A stretch of 64,000 nt of DNA from Vreelandella zhanjiangensis DSM 21076. Lineage in GTDB: Bacteria; Pseudomonadota; Gammaproteobacteria; Pseudomonadales; Halomonadaceae. Positions within the stretch are counted from its first letter, which is position 1. Each line of letters starts with the position of its first letter. The notes below the pieces were generated by a model. The model saw only the letters and a list, made by a program, of their open reading frames with translations. It was not told the origin of the DNA and did no database searches. The translations under genes were made by a program, and so were the position numbers. Location of the stretch: NCBI RefSeq assembly GCF_000377665.1, contig NZ_KB898646.1, forward strand, positions 186,001 through 250,000. The letters are read 5' to 3'. Below, piece after piece: positions 32,774 to 43,119 of this stretch.

Positions 32774-33077
32774 AGCAAACCTCTCCTGTTAGATATACGT
32801 CCTTAAGCTGGGCGCCGCTTTAAAAATAATAAAGGGCTAGTTTTCCATTCTATAAGTCAGTTGATAATAGGAGCTTGATTAGATGTTTGCAGAAGATTAA
32901 ATAATGTTTAACTTGTTTTAAAGTCAATGATTTGGGTTGTTGTTATTTTTTGAAACGCTTTTAAAAAATAGGTCTAACGTTTAAGCGGGCGGCTTAGTTG
33001 ATAAGTAAGTAACCTGATTTTAAAGGCAAGAGCGGTCGTCCAGCGGCGCTCTTGCAATCTTGAATAAATGAATACAC
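32774..33077. other. AT-rich intergenic region with a terminator
   Basis: About 300 bases without a credible gene. The Csp-side half is AT-rich promoter-like DNA. The far end carries the terminator of the lactate-dehydrogenase-like gene at 33026-33055. Nothing else stands out. Confidence 0.6.
33026..33055 (-). terminator. Terminator of the lldD-like gene
   Basis: GCAAGAGCG and CGCTCTTGC form a perfect 9-bp stem around 12 bases, followed on the minus strand by CTTTAAAAT. It begins 22 bases after the stop codon. Confidence 0.6.
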
Positions 33078-34256
33078 TCAAAGTTTACGTTTGCTCAAGC
33101 AAGCAGAGGTTAAATCCTGGATAGTAGTGAATCCTAACAGGCCCAAGGTTCTGTCTACTTCTCCTCGCAGTAAATTAAGCGCATGCTGCGTACCCGCCTG
33201 ACCACCAGCCGCTAAACCATAAAGCGTGGCTCTTCCAAGCCACACGGCGTCTGCTCCTAGCGCCAACGCTTTTATAATATCGGTGCCGCGTCGAAAGCCG
33301 CTATCCACGAATAAATGACAGCGCTCGCCTGTAAAAGCTTTAACCTCGGCCAGTGTATCCATGGGTGAGAGCGAGTGATTAAGCTGTCGTCCACCGTGGT
33401 TGGAAAGTACGATGCCATCGATACCCAGCCGCACGGCCTGTTCAGCTTCTTCCGGCGATATAATTCCCTTTAGAATTATTTTGCCTGGCCATAAATCACG
33501 CAGCCAGGCGATATCTTCCCAGTTGAGCGATGGGTCTAGCTGCGGGCCAATTATCTGTGAAGCACCTTGAGCGTTACGTTTATCGGGTGGCAGCAAATCA
33601 TCCAGGTTTTTAAACGTAGGCAGGCCATCGGGTATCAGCACATCGCTCATCCAGCCTGGTTTGGTGAGTAGGTGAAGCAGGTTGGGCAGGGAGGGTTTCA
33701 TGGGGCGGCTAAAATTGCGTACATCCCATTCGCGATTCCCGTAAATTGCGCTGTCTGTCGTTACAACGATGGCCTCAAAGCCTGCATCAACACAGCGCTG
33801 TATCATCGATTTAACAAAGTCGCGGTCACGATAAAAATAGATCTGCATCCAGGCGGTAAGCCCTTCGATGGCAGCGATGTCTTCAAGGCGTGTAGTTGAA
33901 ACGCTGCTTAGCACGAAAGGAATGCCGGCATCACGGGCGGCATAGGCCAGCTTTAAATCTCCATCACGCGTCAGCATGCCGTTAAATCCCGTTGGCCCAA
34001 TCGCCAATGGCATTTGATAAGAACGGCCAAACAATGTCGTGCTTAAATCTCGCGCACCTACGTTAGTCATCGTTTTAGGTTCAAACAGATATTGATCGAA
34101 TACGGCGCGATTATGGCGCAGCGTATGTTCATCATCGCTGCCGCCATAAACATATTCGAATACGAAGTTCGGCAGCCTTTTCTTGGCAATACGTTCTAAA
34201 TCATGAATGTTCAAGGCTTTTTTATAATTTGAGCCTGAGTAGAGCGGACGTTTCAT
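33078..34256 (-). CDS. FMN-dependent alpha-hydroxy-acid dehydrogenase (L-lactate dehydrogenase LldD-like)
   Basis: 392 residues, a complete FMN TIM barrel: VFEYVYGGSDDE, LAIGPTGFNGMLTRDGD, the catalytic His and Arg in LSNHGGRQLNHS, and FVDSGFRRGTDIIKALALGA. Members oxidise L-lactate, glycolate or mandelate and pass electrons to quinones. The substrate loop does not settle the choice; L-lactate or a sugar-acid-derived hydroxy acid is likely given the neighbouring sugar-acid operon. It is divergent from the GntR gene at 34372, which may control it through the shared 115-base region (two CATACTA repeats at ~34312-34328). Confidence 0.85.
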   Translation of the reverse strand: MKRPLYSGSNYKKALNIHDLERIAKKRLPNFVFEYVYGGSDDEHTLRHNRAVFDQYLFEPKTMTNVGARDLSTTLFGRSYQMPLAIGPTGFNGMLTRDGDLKLAYAARDAGIPFVLSSVSTTRLEDIAAIEGLTAWMQIYFYRDRDFVKSMIQRCVDAGFEAIVVTTDSAIYGNREWDVRNFSRPMKPSLPNLLHLLTKPGWMSDVLIPDGLPTFKNLDDLLPPDKRNAQGASQIIGPQLDPSLNWEDIAWLRDLWPGKIILKGIISPEEAEQAVRLGIDGIVLSNHGGRQLNHSLSPMDTLAEVKAFTGERCHLFVDSGFRRGTDIIKALALGADAVWLGRATLYGLAAGGQAGTQHALNLLRGEVDRTLGLLGFTTIQDLTSACLSKRKL

Positions 34257-34371
34257 GGTGATTCACCTGCAACCAAAGTATAGGTTTAAAGGGCTTTTGT
34301 TTGTGTTGCCATACTACCATACTAGTCATATCAGTTAGGGCGACAGGCCCCCTTAATTCAGGCTGCTGCAA

Positions 34372-35118
34372 ATGAGCAATATCAATATTACGCTACAGGC
34401 GCTATGGCAGGAGACGTCGGAGACCGAATCGGTTCGTCAGCGTCTTTACCAGGTATTGCGCCAGTCCATCATTCAGATGGTGCTGCCCCCGGGCAAAGCG
34501 CTTTCTGAAAAAGAAGTAGCGGATGCTTTTTCGGTCAGCCGCCAGCCGGTACGTGAAGCTTTTATCCGTCTTTCGGAGGCGGGACTTGTCGAAGTCAGGC
34601 CTCAGCGTGGCACCTATGTTGTCAAGATATCCCAAGGCGCGGTGCTGGAAGCACGTTTTGTACGTGAAGCGGTGGAGGTGGCCGTGGTGCGCCAGGCAAC
34701 GGCCAAGGGGCTTGCGCCGAATGTGCTCACAGAGCTGCATGACTTACTTGAGCGCCAGCGCCGCTGCATTGAGCCTCACGACACCATTCGCTTCTACCGG
34801 CTGGATGAGCGCTTTCACAAGACGTTGTCGCTGGCAGTCGGGCAGCAGGCCGCCTGGAAAGTCATTGAAGAAGTAAGAGCCCAGATGGACCGCGTACGCT
34901 ACTTAAGCGTTCCTGATACCACCCCCATCGCCCGTTTGATCGACCAGCACGCCCATATTGTGACCGCCATTGAAGATCGCGATATAGCAATGGCCGAGCA
35001 GGCCATGCGGCGCCATCTGCGTGAGATTTTTGTTTCGCTACCCGATTTAGTAAAGCGGTTTCCCGAGATGTTCGATACTCAGGAAACGGTATCCCTCATT
35101 GAGGAGGCAACCCCATGA
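34372..35118 (+). CDS. GntR-family regulator (FadR/FCD subfamily)
   Basis: 248 residues. An N-terminal winged helix ([40 protein letters not shown]) precedes an all-helical FCD ligand domain with the metal-binding His pattern ([26 protein letters not shown]). It overlaps the manD start by four bases, so it heads the operon 34372-43044 and probably represses it until a sugar acid such as D-mannonate, D-fructuronate or L-gulonate binds. Confidence 0.9.
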   Translation: MSNINITLQALWQETSETESVRQRLYQVLRQSIIQMVLPPGKALSEKEVADAFSVSRQPVREAFIRLSEAGLVEVRPQRGTYVVKISQGAVLEARFVREAVEVAVVRQATAKGLAPNVLTELHDLLERQRRCIEPHDTIRFYRLDERFHKTLSLAVGQQAAWKVIEEVRAQMDRVRYLSVPDTTPIARLIDQHAHIVTAIEDRDIAMAEQAMRRHLREIFVSLPDLVKRFPEMFDTQETVSLIEEATP

Positions 35119-36326
35119 AAATCGAACATGCCTATACTATTGTCACCTCGCCGGGGCGCAATTTCGTCACCTTAAAGATTGTGACTGACGAAGGAACTTA
35201 CGGTATCGGGGATGCCACGCTCAATGGCCGTGAAATGGCCGTGGTGGCTTACCTTGATGAGCACGTCATTCCTGCCTTGATTGGCCGTGACCCACAGCGC
35301 ATCGAAGATATTTGGCATTACTTGTATCGTGGCGCTTACTGGCGTCGTGGCCCGGTTACCATGAGCGCGATTGCCGCTGTCGACATGGCGCTTTGGGATA
35401 TTAAAGCGAAACTCGCGGGTATGCCGCTCTATCAACTGCTGGGCGGTAAGAGCCGCGAGCGCGTGATGGTGTATGGCCACGCGACGGGACGCGATATCGA
35501 GTCGTGTCTTGAAGAAGTCGCCCGCCATGTGGATGAAGGCTACAAAGCCGTGCGTGTGCAGGCAGGCGTACCCGGCATTGCGAGCATTTATGGTGTGGCC
35601 AAGAAAGATGGCGAGCCCTACGAGCCTGCGGATGCCGATTTGCCCGCCGAGCATGTGTGGAGCACCAGCAAATATCTAAACCACGTGCCCAAACTGTTTG
35701 CCGCCGTACGCGAGCGCTTCGGTGATGACCTGCATATTCTGCACGATGTACACCATCGTCTGACGCCCATTGAAGCAGCCCGCCTGGGCAAGGAAGTTGA
35801 GCCTTATCATCTTTTCTGGCTTGAGGACTGTGTCCCTGCTGAAAACCAGGAAGCGTTTGGGCTTATACGCCAGCACACCACCACACCGCTGGCCGTGGGT
35901 GAAGTGTTCAATAGTATACATGACGCCAAAGCGCTGATTGAAAACCAGTGGATCGACTATATTCGCGCCACGCTCACTCACGCAGGTGGCATTACACATG
36001 TGCGCCGAATTGCTGATTTAGCAGGCCTGTATCACGTGCGGACCGGTTTCCACGGGCCGACGGACCTCTCCCCGGTTTGCTTGGGGTCGGCTATTCATTT
36101 TGATACCTGGGTACCTAACTTTGGTATTCAGGAATACATGCCTCACACCAGCGCGACTAACGAAGTGTTTCCTCACGATTACCGGTTTGAGGATGGCCAC
36201 TTTATCGTTGGTGAAACGCCGGGGCACGGCGTGGATATCGATGAAGAGCTTGCCAAACAGTACCCCTACAAGCGCGCCAGTCTGCCGGTCAATCGGTTGG
36301 AAGACGGCACCCTCTGGCATTGGTGA
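35115..36326 (+). CDS. manD: D-mannonate dehydratase-family enolase (ManD/RspA)
   Basis: 403 residues, an enolase-superfamily enzyme of the ManD group. It shows [42 protein letters not shown], the metal ligands around [19 protein letters not shown] and AVGEVFNS, and the terminal [18 protein letters not shown]. ManD proteins dehydrate D-mannonate to 2-keto-3-deoxygluconate. Low-efficiency members, including one from Chromohalobacter, are known to act in L-gulonate breakdown. UxuA is encoded in the same operon, so this is probably the low-flux, gulonate-dedicated form. The GTGA/ATGA-type overlap with GntR indicates coupling. Confidence 0.92.
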   Translation: MKIEHAYTIVTSPGRNFVTLKIVTDEGTYGIGDATLNGREMAVVAYLDEHVIPALIGRDPQRIEDIWHYLYRGAYWRRGPVTMSAIAAVDMALWDIKAKLAGMPLYQLLGGKSRERVMVYGHATGRDIESCLEEVARHVDEGYKAVRVQAGVPGIASIYGVAKKDGEPYEPADADLPAEHVWSTSKYLNHVPKLFAAVRERFGDDLHILHDVHHRLTPIEAARLGKEVEPYHLFWLEDCVPAENQEAFGLIRQHTTTPLAVGEVFNSIHDAKALIENQWIDYIRATLTHAGGITHVRRIADLAGLYHVRTGFHGPTDLSPVCLGSAIHFDTWVPNFGIQEYMPHTSATNEVFPHDYRFEDGHFIVGETPGHGVDIDEELAKQYPYKRASLPVNRLEDGTLWHW

Positions 36327-36356
36327 CCTAAAAAACGGGTAAGGAGTTTTGCATCC

Positions 36357-37379
36357 ATGAAAGCATTTCAGGTCAACGCGCCTCACGATTTCAAGGTTGC
36401 CGAGGTTGAAATTCCCACCCCGGCGGCGGGCGAGGTGCTGGTCCGCGTAGCGTTTGCCGGAATCTGTGGTTCCGACATGCATATCATCCACGGCGATAAC
36501 GCTTTCGTACGCTTTCCACGCATCACCGGCCACGAGTTTGCTGGCGTCATCGAGGCGCTAGGCGAGGGCGTACCGGATGTAAGCGTCGGCGATCGCGTCT
36601 GTGTCGACCCGGTCATCAGTTGCGGCACCTGCTATCCGTGTCGCATTAATCGACCCAACGTATGTAGCGCTCTGGAAGTGATCGGCGTGCACCGTAACGG
36701 CGGTTTTGAGGAGTTCGTCTGTGTGCCGGCGGCCAACGTGCACCAGGTGCCCGAGCATATTGAGCTTGACGCCGCAGCACTCGTCGAGCCTTACACCATC
36801 GCCGCGAACGTGCTGGATCGCATGCAGCCGCACCGCGGCGATCGGCTTCTGATTCTGGGCGCCGGTATGATCGGCATGACTATCCTGCAGATGGCCCGCG
36901 CCATGGGCATTGACGAGATCATCGTTACCGACGTGATCGACGAGCGTCTGGCCGCGGCCAAGGAGCTGGGGGCGACCCATGTGCTCAATAGCCGCACTCA
37001 GGATGTCGAAAAAGAGATTCTGGCACTGACCGAAGGCGAGGGCGTACCGCTGATTGCTGATGCCGCCTGCGTGCCGGCGCTATTGCCCCAGATGCTGCGG
37101 CTGGCGTCTCCCGCAGGGCGCATCGGCCTGCTCGGTTTCAGCGTCCAGCCAAGCGATCTGATACAGCTTGAAGTGATCAAGAAAGAGCTGACGCTGGTCG
37201 GCTCGCGGCTCAACAATCGAAAGTTTCCGGAGGTACTTGCGCTCATGGCAAGTGGCAAGCTGGACCCGTTGGCGCTGGTTAGCCACCGGTTGCCGTTAAG
37301 CGATATGCCCGGTGCCATCGATATGCTTGATCACCGCCCTGAAGAAGCCCGCAAGGTGCTGATTCAAATCAACCCCTAA
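36357..37379 (+). CDS. rspB: Zinc-dependent alcohol dehydrogenase, RspB-like (probable L-gulonate 5-dehydrogenase)
   Basis: 340 residues, medium-chain zinc dehydrogenase. It has the catalytic zinc Cys/His (GICGSDMHIIHGD, ITGHEFAG), four structural-zinc Cys (ISCGTCYPCRINRPNVCSA) and the nucleotide site LILGAGMIGMTILQMA. Next to manD and a fructuronate reductase it fits the L-gulonate to D-fructuronate step described for related ManD/RspB clusters. AAGGAG lies upstream. Substrate assignment is from context. Confidence 0.85.
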   Translation: MKAFQVNAPHDFKVAEVEIPTPAAGEVLVRVAFAGICGSDMHIIHGDNAFVRFPRITGHEFAGVIEALGEGVPDVSVGDRVCVDPVISCGTCYPCRINRPNVCSALEVIGVHRNGGFEEFVCVPAANVHQVPEHIELDAAALVEPYTIAANVLDRMQPHRGDRLLILGAGMIGMTILQMARAMGIDEIIVTDVIDERLAAAKELGATHVLNSRTQDVEKEILALTEGEGVPLIADAACVPALLPQMLRLASPAGRIGLLGFSVQPSDLIQLEVIKKELTLVGSRLNNRKFPEVLALMASGKLDPLALVSHRLPLSDMPGAIDMLDHRPEEARKVLIQINP

Positions 37380-37447
37380 AGGGCACGCCAACTCATCTTA
37401 ACCACACGCACTAACAACCAATAATGCAGAAGTGCAGGAGCGATAAA

Positions 37448-38416
37448 ATGATTAAGAAACTGTTAACCAGTGCGGTACTTGCAACGATGGTATTCAGCGC
37501 GCAATCGGCGCTGGCCGCCGACTACACGCTGCGCTTTGGTCACTTGGCCAACGAGCAGAACATTTGGCACCAAGCGGCTGAGAAGTTTAAAGAAGAAGTG
37601 GAAGCCAACTCTGATGGGCGTATCGAGGTACGCCTTTACCCCAGTGAGCAGCTGGGTAACGAAATGGACGTGATCAACAGCATCCAGCTGGGCACCGCGG
37701 ACATGACCATCACTGGCGAGAGCTTGCAAAACTGGGCGCCTAAAGCCGCCATGATGGCTGTTCCTTATGCCTTCCGTGATTCCGACCACCTGCACGCGGC
37801 AGTGAATGGTGACGTTGGCGCCGAAATCGAAGAGCAGATCATCGAGCGCACCAACCTGGTGCCGCTGGCCTGGTTCGAGCGCGGTGCCCGTGAGCTGACC
37901 TCCAACCGCCCCATCCGCACCCCAGAAGAGCTGGACGGTTTGCGCCTGCGCGTGCCCAACGTGCCGCTGTTCGTGGATACCTGGCAGGCGATGGGCGCAC
38001 GTCCTACTCCCATGGCGTTCAGCGAAGTGTTTACCGCACTTCAGCAAAACACGCTGGAAGGTCAGGAAAACCCGCTGAGCCTGATCGAAAGCGCCAGCTT
38101 CAACGAGGTGCAGGATTACGTCAATATGACCGGCCACGTGCGCAGCTGGATCTACGTGGTGATTGGACGTAATCAGCTTGAAAAAATGCCTGAAGAGCTT
38201 CAGCAGGTAGTGCGTGACGCCGCCGAAACCATGCAGGCTTTTGAATCTGAGCTGTTCGTTGAAGACCAGGAGCGCCTGGAGCAAGCCCTTCAAGAGCGCG
38301 GTATGGAATTCATCGAAGTAGACGTGGATGCCTTCGCTGAAGCGGCCCGTCCGGCGGTGCTGGAAGCCCTAACACCTGAACAGCGTGAAATCTTCGACGC
38401 CATTCAAGACCTGTAA
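37448..38416 (+). CDS. TRAP transporter solute-binding subunit DctP (sugar acid)
   Basis: 322 residues from ATG 37448 with AGGAG upstream. The signal peptide ends in SALA-AD, and the DctP domain follows: TLRFGHLANEQNIWHQAAEK, RLYPSEQLGNEMDVIN, the carboxylate-clamping Arg in LRLRVPNVPLFVDTWQ and NTLEGQENPLSLI. It binds a sugar acid (uronate or aldonate, by context) in the periplasm and delivers it to the QM permease encoded just downstream. A strong hairpin separates it from dctQ, a common device to keep the binding protein more abundant than the permease. Confidence 0.92.
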   Translation: MIKKLLTSAVLATMVFSAQSALAADYTLRFGHLANEQNIWHQAAEKFKEEVEANSDGRIEVRLYPSEQLGNEMDVINSIQLGTADMTITGESLQNWAPKAAMMAVPYAFRDSDHLHAAVNGDVGAEIEEQIIERTNLVPLAWFERGARELTSNRPIRTPEELDGLRLRVPNVPLFVDTWQAMGARPTPMAFSEVFTALQQNTLEGQENPLSLIESASFNEVQDYVNMTGHVRSWIYVVIGRNQLEKMPEELQQVVRDAAETMQAFESELFVEDQERLEQALQERGMEFIEVDVDAFAEAARPAVLEALTPEQREIFDAIQDL

Positions 38417-38429
38417 GAGGGTTGGTAGT

Positions 38430-38462
38430 GAGAATGGGCTGGCCGCGTGCCAGCCCATTCTC
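38430..38462 (+). promoter_or_regulatory. Perfect 14-bp hairpin between dctP and dctQ
   Basis: GAGAATGGGCTGGC and GCCAGCCCATTCTC around a five-base loop, with no T tract. Hairpins at this position stabilise the upstream message and lower downstream expression in binding-protein operons; the role here is inferred. Confidence 0.65.
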
Positions 38463-38512
38463 AGTTTGCAAGTTCTGTCTGCAAGAGCAGTCTGTCCCAT
38501 GAGGATACGTTT

Positions 38513-39094
38513 ATGAGCTCGGATCAAAAAGCGCTTGAACAAGAAGCGTTGGAGAGTCTGGATTCGATGTCGGCGGTGCCCAAGCTGCAAGGCCCCATTG
38601 GGCGCCTGATAGGCTGGGTGGATACCTGTTTTCTTACTCTTTCAGTACTGGCGCTGGTCGCTATTGCCGCTACGGTGCTGCTGCAGGTGAGTTCACGGTT
38701 ATTCCTGCCGTTTTCCATCGCCTGGACCGAAGAGCTCTCGCGCTATCTGTTTATCTATATGGTGGCGCTGTCGGTTGGGGTAGTCATGCGTCAACACCGT
38801 AATATCAGCGTCGAGCTTTTCCATCATATGCTTGGCCCGCGCATGAAAGCGGCGTTTCAAGCGCTGATCTGTCTGATGATCGGCGTGTTTGCTTTTCTGG
38901 TGCTGCCTTATGCCTGGCAGTACGCCCAGAACGGCACTTGGCAGACATCTCCCACACTGCGGGTGCCCATGCTGTACATCTTTTTCTCAACAGTAGTCAC
39001 CTTTGCGCTGCTCCTGGTTTATAGCGTACTGGGATGTCTTGAGGGAATCATCGCAATGTGTCGCTCCTCTGCCTCCCGTGAACAGGAGTTGTAA
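38513..39094 (+). CDS. TRAP transporter small permease DctQ
   Basis: 193 residues from ATG 38513 (GAGGAT upstream). After a ~38-residue cytoplasmic N-terminus, longer than usual, there are four membrane helices with the DctQ motif TEELSRYLFIYMVALSVGVV and MRQHRNISVELFHHML. It is the small membrane subunit of the TRAP system for the sugar acid captured by the DctP at 37448. It is two bases from dctM. Confidence 0.9.
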   Translation: MSSDQKALEQEALESLDSMSAVPKLQGPIGRLIGWVDTCFLTLSVLALVAIAATVLLQVSSRLFLPFSIAWTEELSRYLFIYMVALSVGVVMRQHRNISVELFHHMLGPRMKAAFQALICLMIGVFAFLVLPYAWQYAQNGTWQTSPTLRVPMLYIFFSTVVTFALLLVYSVLGCLEGIIAMCRSSASREQEL

Positions 39095-39096
39095 GC

Positions 39097-40380
39097 ATGG
39101 AAGTCATTATTTTATTCAGCGTTTTCCTGATACTACTGTTGGTGGGCATGCCTATCGCCTTTGCGCTCGGTATCGCTTCAATGTCGTATCTACTGATGGA
39201 AGGCATTTCGCTGACCATCGTGCCCCAGCGCATGTACGCGGGCATCGACACCTTCGTTTTGCTGTGTATTCCGGGGTTCGTGCTGGCCGGTAACCTGATG
39301 AACGTGGGCAATATTACCGAGCACATCGTGCGCTTCTCCAATGCGCTGCTTGGACATATTCGCGGCGGCCTGGGCCTTGCCAACGTGGGCGGCTCAATGA
39401 TTTTTGGCGGTATTTCCGGCACCGCCGTGGCGGACTCGGCGAGTATCGGTTCGGTGATGATTCCTGGCATGGCGCGCTCGGGTTACGACAAGCCGTTTGC
39501 CGCTGCCGTTACCGCAGCTTCGTCTACCGTTGGGCCGATTATTCCTCCCAGCGTGCCGATGATTATTGCAGGCTCGTTAAGCGGTATTTCGGTTGGACGG
39601 ATGTTTCTGGCAGGCGCGGTCCCCGGCCTTTTAATGGGCTTGGCCATGATGATCACGGTGTACATTCTTGCCGTGCGTCGCGGTTACCCTAAGGAGAAGC
39701 GGGTGCCGGTCCTGCAGCTTCTGCGTGAAGCGAAAACAGCCTTCTGGGCACTTTTGATGACCGTAATCATTCTTTACGGCATCATCGGCGGCTTCTTTAC
39801 GCCCACCGAAGCCTCGATTGTGGCCAGTCTTTACGCCTTGGTGGTAGGCATGTATGTCTACAAGGGGCTTACCTGGCGCAAACTTCCGGGCATTCTGGTG
39901 GATACTGTTCTGACCTCGTCAGCGCTTTTGCTGATGGTGGGCCTGGCCAACCTGTTCGGCTGGATTCTGACCAGCGAGCAGATACCCCAGATGATCGCCA
40001 CGCTGATTCTTTCCATCAGTGAAAACCCGCTCATCGTGCTGCTGATTCTCAACCTGATCCTGCTGTTCGTTGGCGCCTTTATGGAAACCATCGCCGCGCT
40101 GATCATTCTCTTCCCCGCGCTGGTGGGTGTGGCCACAGGTGTCGGCGTGGATCCGGTGCACTTTGCCGTAATCGCGGTGCTCAACTTGATGATCGGTCTG
40201 ACCACACCGCCTGTTGGCGTATGTCTGTTCGTGGTGGCCGGTATTGGCAAGCTGCCCATGCTGACGGTTGCCCGCGCAATCGTGCCTTTCCTGCTGTGCA
40301 ACCTGACGGTGCTGATGCTGGTGACCTATGTGCCGGCCATCTCGCTGTGGCTGCCTAACCTGCTGATGGGGAGTAACTAG
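39097..40380 (+). CDS. TRAP transporter large permease DctM
   Basis: 427 residues, about twelve helices. DctM signatures include LLCIPGFVLAGNLMNVGNI, GGSMIFGGISGTAVADSASI, ASSTVGPIIPPSVPMII and LTTPPVGVCLFVVAGI. It forms the Na+-driven transport channel with DctQ. ATG 39097 is three bases after the dctQ stop, and the fructuronate-reductase gene follows two bases after its own stop, so the unit is continuous. Confidence 0.95.
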   Translation: MEVIILFSVFLILLLVGMPIAFALGIASMSYLLMEGISLTIVPQRMYAGIDTFVLLCIPGFVLAGNLMNVGNITEHIVRFSNALLGHIRGGLGLANVGGSMIFGGISGTAVADSASIGSVMIPGMARSGYDKPFAAAVTAASSTVGPIIPPSVPMIIAGSLSGISVGRMFLAGAVPGLLMGLAMMITVYILAVRRGYPKEKRVPVLQLLREAKTAFWALLMTVIILYGIIGGFFTPTEASIVASLYALVVGMYVYKGLTWRKLPGILVDTVLTSSALLLMVGLANLFGWILTSEQIPQMIATLILSISENPLIVLLILNLILLFVGAFMETIAALIILFPALVGVATGVGVDPVHFAVIAVLNLMIGLTTPPVGVCLFVVAGIGKLPMLTVARAIVPFLLCNLTVLMLVTYVPAISLWLPNLLMGSN

Positions 40381-40382
40381 GC

Positions 40383-41855
40383 ATGTCTGTTAAACGCATT
40401 GACGCCGCGCCGCACACCGGTCACATCGGCATCGTCCACCTAGGCCTGGGCGCATTTCACCGCGCCCACCAGGCGGTTTATCTTGAGCGCTATCGCCAGC
40501 GCACTGGTGATGGCGAGTGGGGTGTATGTAGCGCGAATTTACGCGCAAGCGTTGAGCTGGTGGATAGCCTGCGCAAGGCAGGTTACCGCTATCAAGTGGC
40601 GGAATATGCCGATAGCCAGACGCTTACGCTACGTGAAATCGGTGTGATCGAAGAAACGCTATTTTCCGGGCGAGATGCGGCGGGCAATTGGGGGCGGGAT
40701 AGAGAAGCGCTACTCGGCCGAATGGCAGATCCAGATACACGGATTGTTACGCTGACCGTGACCGAGAAGGGCTACTTTCTTAATCCCGCCACCGGCGAGC
40801 TAAGGGTAGATGACCCTATGGTGGCAGGTGACATTGCCTCCCCCCAGCAGCCGCGTACGGCGCCTGGGTTATTGGTAGAAGCACTGGCAAGACGTCATGC
40901 GGCGGGTATCGAGCCGTTTGCGGTACTTTCTTGTGACAATATGCCCCATAACGGACAGCGCACCCGAATGGCGGTTGTGCGCCTTGCTGAACAGCGCAGT
41001 GCCGCGCTGGCTGAATGGATCGCAGAGCAGGTGGCGTTTCCAAGCTCCATGGTCGACCGCATCGTGCCTGCGATGACCGACGCTGACTTTGAGCGCCTTG
41101 CTAAGCTTGGCGTCAACGACCCCAATGCCGTGGTGGGCGAGGCGTTTTCACAGTGGGTGGTTGAAGATCACTTTCCGCTGGGAAGACCTGGCTGGGAAGC
41201 CGAAGGCGTCGAGATGGTAAACGATGTAGCGCCGTTTGAAACCATGAAGCTGCGTATGCTTAACGGCAGCCACTCACTGCTTGCTTATCTTGGTGCACTA
41301 GAAGGCATTGAAACGGTCTTCGACGGTGTGAGCCATACGCCGCTGCGTGCGCTATTGCGCCGCTATATGCTTGAAGAGGCCGCGCCCACGCTTGAAATGC
41401 CCGAAGGCACGGACTTGACAGCCTACGCGGATTCACTGCTGGCGCGATTTGCCAATGACAGCTTGCGCCATCGGCTTCAGCAAATTGCCATGGACGGTAG
41501 CCAGAAACTACCCCAGCGCTGGTTAAGCGGAGCGCTTGAGCGGGCCAGCACCGGACTGGCGTCTCCCTGCGTGGCGCTGGGCATGGCCGCATGGATTCGT
41601 TATACCGATGGTCAAGCGCTAAACGGCCAGCTCTATACCGTTGATGACCCGATGGCAAAACAGTTTGCGGAGCTGCACCAGACTCACGGTGGTCACCCGG
41701 CCGCGCTGGTAAACGCCTTTTTAGCCATTGATGAGATTGTGCCGCCTGCGTTGGCGGCGAACCAGCCATTTGTTGACGATGTGTTAGCGGCTTACCGCGC
41801 CTTGACGCAAGACGGGTTAAACGCTGCGCTCGCAGCGCTAGGCATCGAAGAGTAG
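40383..41855 (+). CDS. uxuB: Mannitol dehydrogenase-family reductase (D-fructuronate reductase, UxuB-like)
   Basis: 490 residues, polyol-specific long-chain dehydrogenase. The N-terminal nucleotide fold has [20 protein letters not shown], the middle has [19 protein letters not shown], and the catalytic Lys is in the family signature [19 protein letters not shown]. Members reduce D-fructuronate to D-mannonate or fructose to mannitol. Being directly followed by uxuA favours fructuronate reductase (mannonate oxidoreductase). It links the RspB product to both ManD and UxuA. Confidence 0.88.
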   Translation: MSVKRIDAAPHTGHIGIVHLGLGAFHRAHQAVYLERYRQRTGDGEWGVCSANLRASVELVDSLRKAGYRYQVAEYADSQTLTLREIGVIEETLFSGRDAAGNWGRDREALLGRMADPDTRIVTLTVTEKGYFLNPATGELRVDDPMVAGDIASPQQPRTAPGLLVEALARRHAAGIEPFAVLSCDNMPHNGQRTRMAVVRLAEQRSAALAEWIAEQVAFPSSMVDRIVPAMTDADFERLAKLGVNDPNAVVGEAFSQWVVEDHFPLGRPGWEAEGVEMVNDVAPFETMKLRMLNGSHSLLAYLGALEGIETVFDGVSHTPLRALLRRYMLEEAAPTLEMPEGTDLTAYADSLLARFANDSLRHRLQQIAMDGSQKLPQRWLSGALERASTGLASPCVALGMAAWIRYTDGQALNGQLYTVDDPMAKQFAELHQTHGGHPAALVNAFLAIDEIVPPALAANQPFVDDVLAAYRALTQDGLNAALAALGIEE

Positions 41856-41865
41856 GGAGTTATCT

Positions 41866-43044
41866 ATGGAACATACCTGGCGCTGGTTTGGCCCTAACGA
41901 TGTCATACGTCTTGAAGAAATCCGGCAGGCCGGCGCGACCGGCATTGTGACGGCGCTGCATGAAATACCCAACGATAAGGTATGGCCGGTCGAGGCGATT
42001 CAAGCGCGCAAGGCCATGATTGAGGCCGCTGGGTTAAGCTGGTCGGTAGTCGAGAGCGTGCCGGTTCACGAGGCAATAAAGCAGGGCCTTGCGGCGCGCG
42101 ATGCGTTGATTGAAACGTACTGCCAAACGCTGCGCAATTTGGCGGCCTGTGGCATCGACACGGTGTGCTACAACTTTATGCCGGTGCTCGACTGGACGCG
42201 CACGGATCTCGTTCATGTACTGCCGGATGGGGCGCTGGCGCTGCGCTTTGATCACACCGCGTTTGCTGCTTTTGATCTCTATATTCTTAAGCGGCCAGGG
42301 GCCGAGGCTGAGTATAGCGAAGCGGATAAACGTACTGCCCAACGCTACCTTGAGACGCTTGATCAATCCGCCCGTGACAAGCTGGTGACCACATTGATCG
42401 CTGGACTGCCAGGGGCTGAAGAGCACTATACGCTGGATCAGTTTCGAGATGTGCTGGCGGAGTATGCCGAGATTGATGCTGAAAAGCTGCGCGAAAATCT
42501 TGGCTACTTTTTACAGGCAATTATTCCAGTGGCTGAAGAAGTCGGCATTCGTATGGCGATCCACCCTGATGATCCACCCAGGCCGCTTCTGGGCTTGCCG
42601 CGAGTGGTGTCAACCCATGAGGATGCGCAGTGGGTGGTGGATCATGTGCCCAGCCCGGCCAATGGCCTAACGTTTTGCACCGGCTCTTATGGTGTTCGTG
42701 AAGACAACGACCTGGTTGCCATGGCTCGCCACTTTGCCCCGCATATTCACTTTATCCACCTGCGTGCCACAAAGCGCGAGGTGGACCCACGTTCATTCCA
42801 CGAAGCGCCGCACCTGGAAGGTAACGTTGATATGGTCGGCGTTATCCAGGCGCTGGTCGAAGAAGAGCGTCGCCGTGAAAAAGAGGGCGGGGCGCGCTTG
42901 CCGTTGCGCCCTGATCATGGCCATCATATTCTTGACGATCAGCAGCGTAAAACCGCGCCGGGCTACCCACTTTATGGCCGTATGCGCGGGCTTGCCGAGC
43001 TACGTGGTGTTGAACTCGCCGTGCGCCAGCTAACAGCCAAGTAA
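41866..43044 (+). CDS. uxuA: D-mannonate dehydratase UxuA
   Basis: 392 residues, an AP-endonuclease-like TIM barrel. Family features are [20 protein letters not shown] near the start, [43 protein letters not shown] and [20 protein letters not shown], with the metal-binding His and Asp. It converts D-mannonate to 2-keto-3-deoxygluconate. It is last in the operon begun at 34372 and is followed by a strong terminator. It is structurally unrelated to ManD at 35115 despite the same reaction. Confidence 0.95.
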   Translation: MEHTWRWFGPNDVIRLEEIRQAGATGIVTALHEIPNDKVWPVEAIQARKAMIEAAGLSWSVVESVPVHEAIKQGLAARDALIETYCQTLRNLAACGIDTVCYNFMPVLDWTRTDLVHVLPDGALALRFDHTAFAAFDLYILKRPGAEAEYSEADKRTAQRYLETLDQSARDKLVTTLIAGLPGAEEHYTLDQFRDVLAEYAEIDAEKLRENLGYFLQAIIPVAEEVGIRMAIHPDDPPRPLLGLPRVVSTHEDAQWVVDHVPSPANGLTFCTGSYGVREDNDLVAMARHFAPHIHFIHLRATKREVDPRSFHEAPHLEGNVDMVGVIQALVEEERRREKEGGARLPLRPDHGHHILDDQQRKTAPGYPLYGRMRGLAELRGVELAVRQLTAK

Positions 43045-43062
43045 GCCAGTGTTATAAGCAAC

Positions 43063-43101
43063 AACAGCCCCGCTGACTTTATGGGTCAGCGGGGCTGTTT
43101 T
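43063..43101 (+). terminator. Terminator of the mannonate operon
   Basis: A 15-bp perfect stem (AACAGCCCCGCTGAC and its complement) around seven bases, followed by TT. It lies between the convergent uxuA and symporter genes and may serve both strands. Confidence 0.85.
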
Positions 43102-43119
43102 AATGCTAGCTATGCGTAA

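Noticed and set aside
37463..38293. 276-codon minus-strand open frame
   Set aside because: Antisense to the DctP gene, His/Gln/Val-rich shadow with no recognisable domain or start site.
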